Assembly: GCF_032062135.1 (NCBI RefSeq)
Contig: NC_092868.1
Span: 51,235,053-51,299,052 of the forward strand
DNA from: Pyxicephalus adspersus
Taxonomy: Eukaryota > Chordata > Amphibia > Anura > Pyxicephalidae
Reading direction: 5' to 3'
DNA length: 64,000 bases
A program made the position numbers and the translations under genes. Below are positions 61,487-64,000 of the stretch, piece by piece. Numbering within the stretch: position 1 is the first letter of the stretch; every line of letters starts with the position of its first letter. The notes beneath the pieces were generated by a model, which saw nothing but the letters and a program-made list of their open reading frames with translations, did no database searches and had not been told where the DNA came from.

Positions 61487-62209
61487 TAAGAGCAAAGAGC
61501 AATTTCAGTGCAGGGAAAGGCTGGAGGACACATTTAAATGTTAGGATCAGGCTCAAGTTACCAATCAGAGGTCAGGGATTGTGGAGGCTCACATTTATTT
61601 TCTCTTTTAATAATTCCCCCCCAAAAAATATTTGACCCTTGCTTGTTCTGAAAACCAATGTACAAACCCTTTAGATGCCAGCACATAGTTCTGTATATTT
61701 ACAAAACCCTGGAAAAGGGTCACTCGTTTGTTGCAGCCTTGCGCAGCTTTGCTTTTAAAGTGAACCTGTTGCCTAGCCGAGCATAGGATTAAAATATATA
61801 CCAATGTATTAGAGACACATTCCATTCATGAGAACATGTTTTTGATATGGCACAATCAAGGTCTTATGCATGTGAGCCCTATGGTTATATGGGCTTTATA
61901 CAGGTGAAGTTTTGTACTTTGGACATTATATAGGTAGTTTTATTTACTTGGCAAGAGAGTTGTAATCAAAGATCTCTAAAAAGACGAAAAGGAAAAAAGA
62001 CGAAAAGAAAAGCCAGGGTATTTGATGTGCGGCTATGTATTGACATTTTTTTTTTGTTAAAAGTGTGCATACAACAAAATATGACAAATAAACAAGGTAA
62101 ACAATATTTATTATTCGAACAATAAACAAGGGCTTGGAGGTGGAGGGGGAGTTTCTAGACCTATCAACTAGACATCAAATCTCTATTGATTTTATAACAG
62201 TTGAACATT
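61487..62209. other. Downstream intron stretch without a supported gene
   Basis: A/T-rich; no exon recognised. On the minus strand its end (about 62040-62209) may be the tail of the repeat that carries the second hammerhead-like fold. Confidence 0.45.
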
Positions 62210-62262
62210 CTGTGTCCCAACGCATTTAGTCTCTAAGGGCTTCCTCAGGAGACTTGGTACAG
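62210..62262 (-). ncRNA. Decayed hammerhead ribozyme-like fold
   Basis: Read on the minus strand: outer stem I CTGT (62262-62259) pairs with ACAG (62213-62210). A 5-nt bulge (ACCAA) follows on the 5' side only, then inner stem GTCTC (62253-62249) pairs with GGGAC (62218-62214). Core CTGAGGA is 62248-62242. The GAAA box is TAAA and stem II is poorly paired, so it is probably inactive; the cleavage triplet would be GUU. The stem bases differ from the 2560-2615 copy yet still pair, including one G-U. Confidence 0.45.
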
Positions 62263-64000
62263 GGTGTTTGTTCAAAGGATGAACTGCATGCTAGTCAAAA
62301 ATAGAGAAAAAGGCTCAAGGAAGGGTTTACAAAAAGTGACACCAAGGTCTGAAAACACTGGATTGAAAGCTTGTAAGCTGAGCAAGTTAATGGCAGAGAA
62401 AACCTATAGGCAGTTCTATGTTTTATCAGTCATCCATATAAATCCATACTGGAAACTACAAAAGATTCAAATAGCAGAAATATTTGTAACTGATCACACA
62501 AAAACTATGAAAGCAGCTTTCAGCCACATATTGAACTTGAGCATGGGAAAGATGGTGATTGGGTATCACAAATAAGTAGTTGTGAAAACACACTTTACAT
62601 AGGTCCCGCCCCAGAGGAGCAAATAATTTAAATTAATATTAAGCCAAATGCTTAGAGTAGAGTCGCATACAGTGATGAATCAAGCAGTATGGTTTCTGTG
62701 GAACCTTAAGGCACCATAGATACCCAAAGATAAAATGATGGTGGGAATTGACCCCAGAACCCCAGCAATGCGAAGCTTAGGTGCTAGCTGTAATCTAGCT
62801 CAGCTTCAAACTGATAACGTACAAGCGTATAGAGCCAGAGCAGAGCCAATTAACATCTTACTACTGCTAACAGCAGCCAGCATGATCATTGGAATAGCTT
62901 CTGTTTTCCCTTTCACTCTGATGAATGGTCCTGCTAATCCTCATTACAATACTCAGAGCTTCAAACGGTGGGAAAAAAATTCCAACATTTCTACCTTGAT
63001 TATGCGTAATGTCTCAAATATGCATGCAGTAACATTGTTACACTGTGTCTAGATCCAGCCTCATGTTTTAAAAATACTACAAAAAGAAAAGTCATGAGCA
63101 TGTTACATCAAAATAAAGGGCAATATCCAAACCTTTTCATTTTGGTGCCTAGGAATTTGTGGTGCGATGCCGCCATCTGCTGGCGTTTTATTCATTTGAC
63201 TGGTTGGTTTCTGCTATTCTGCTAAAGGATCTGTCCACTTTAAAAATTATATCTCTCTGGTAGGTATTAGACTATAACAAAAAATCATTATGGGTCTAGT
63301 GAACCTTAATATGGTGGCACAATAAATTGTAATATATCTTCCAAAAAACTTTTAAAAACTTATGGGGGCCTGATTGTGATCAGCACAAATGCCACCAATG
63401 CTTTTGGTATAAGGAACGCAAGTTTGCATTAAAAGGGATTAATTTAATGCTAGGGGTTATGGCCTGTGTATGAGATTTAGGGTTAGGCTATGTTTTAGGA
63501 TTAAGGTTTGGAATTTAATTATGTATTTAGGATTAAGGTTCAAGTGGGATCAGGGGCTACAAATGAATGTGGTATATGTGCCCCTGCCCAATGTACACCC
63601 ACCTGCAGGCATGAGCCAGCAATGATGAAATTAAGCAATAGCCCCTGCATGTGTCAGGGCAAGTAATAAACCCCAGCCAGCATAGCAAAAGTAAGCCTCT
63701 CCGTCCGACAGAACAAGGAATTAATATTGTTGGTATTTTGTTGGCATGCATAAAGTTCCTTGGCACTTTTTTTCTCCAAACAGCAGAGCCCATGGGAGGG
63801 GAGGATTACCATGGCTGCCTTAGGAATAAGATGATAAAAGAAAGAAAATAAAACGAGGGAGTCTTCTAAAACAGGGGGACCAAGCTGACCTGAGATAGGT
63901 GAAAAAACCCTTAATGACCAATTGAACTCAAAGTTATGTCAAGACTACCGAATAAAGAGATACCCCAAAGTAGCAATTCAGAGGTTTCAAAACTATTAGT
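62263..64000. other. Downstream intron stretch; CTCF-like motif only
   Basis: No exon recognised. Degenerate TTAGGG/GGATTAAGG wording occurs at 63455-63545. A perfect CTCF-like motif lies at 63170. Confidence 0.45.
63170..63183 (-). promoter_or_regulatory. CTCF-like binding motif, full match
   Basis: On the minus strand CCAGCAGATGGCGG fits CCASYAGRKGGCRS at all 14 positions. CTCF is known to bind such sites at insulators and loop anchors. Sequence match alone does not show binding. Confidence 0.5.

Larger units (their letters stand above)
50598..64000 (+). other. camta1: Downstream CAMTA1 intron (5' part, at least 13.4 kb)
   Basis: The next CG-1 residues expected after QLKPM (FHGIKW) are not seen after the donor, so the rest of the window is inferred to be the start of the next intron. 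It is denser in tandem repeats and nested transposons than the upstream intron. Confidence 0.78.

Overview
The window looks like non-repeat-masked vertebrate intron sequence, most likely from a frog. It is A/T-rich, has microsatellites and many short interspersed repeats, and contains no bacterial-style gene arrangement. The amphibian assignment rests on the repeats (a CR1 LINE 3' part, a tRNA-type SINE, palindromic MITEs, Tc1-like relics) and on one protein-coding exon that reads as vertebrate CAMTA1. Several repeat families resemble ones I associate with ranid frogs, but that is from memory and was not searched.

The only coding sequence I can support is a 154-bp exon at 50444-50597 on the plus strand, with clean splice sites. 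It encodes 51 complete codons of the CG-1 DNA-binding domain of the calmodulin-binding transcription activator CAMTA1. No other CG-1 exon is recognisable, so the window is mainly intron: at least 50.4 kb upstream and at least 13.4 kb downstream. CAMTA1 is known to have very long 5' introns. The many short open reading frames elsewhere have no recognisable domains or splice context and look like chance.

Layout: 1-370, CR1 LINE end (minus strand). About 2.1-2.76 kb, a repeat carrying a hammerhead-ribozyme-like fold. 6.2-6.4 kb, degenerate minisatellite. 7.84-8.07 kb and 23.8-24.1 kb, one MITE family, with poorer copies at 29.6 and 60.7 kb. 14.6-14.95 kb, a SINE. A palindromic MITE family recurs at 20.3, 26.8, 52.9, 54.5/56.1 and 61.2 kb. 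Tc1-like transposase relics lie at 26.4 kb (plus) and 38.7 kb (minus). A TA-flanked palindromic MITE lies at 34.2 kb. The CAMTA1 exon is at 50.4 kb. A nested transposon splits a MITE between 54.66 and 56.06 kb. Tandem repeats lie at 53.1, 58.8-59.3 and 60.4-61.0 kb. A second, decayed hammerhead-like fold is on the minus strand at 62.2 kb.

The most interesting signal is the pair of hammerhead-like folds. Their paired stems differ in sequence but share one architecture: a short inner stem I, a 4-5 nt bulge on the 5' side only, and an outer stem. The 2.57-kb copy keeps the CUGANGA and GAAA core and a GUC cleavage triplet. The next best is the precise TA-target insertion of a 1.4-kb element into a palindromic MITE, which gives a readable insertion history.
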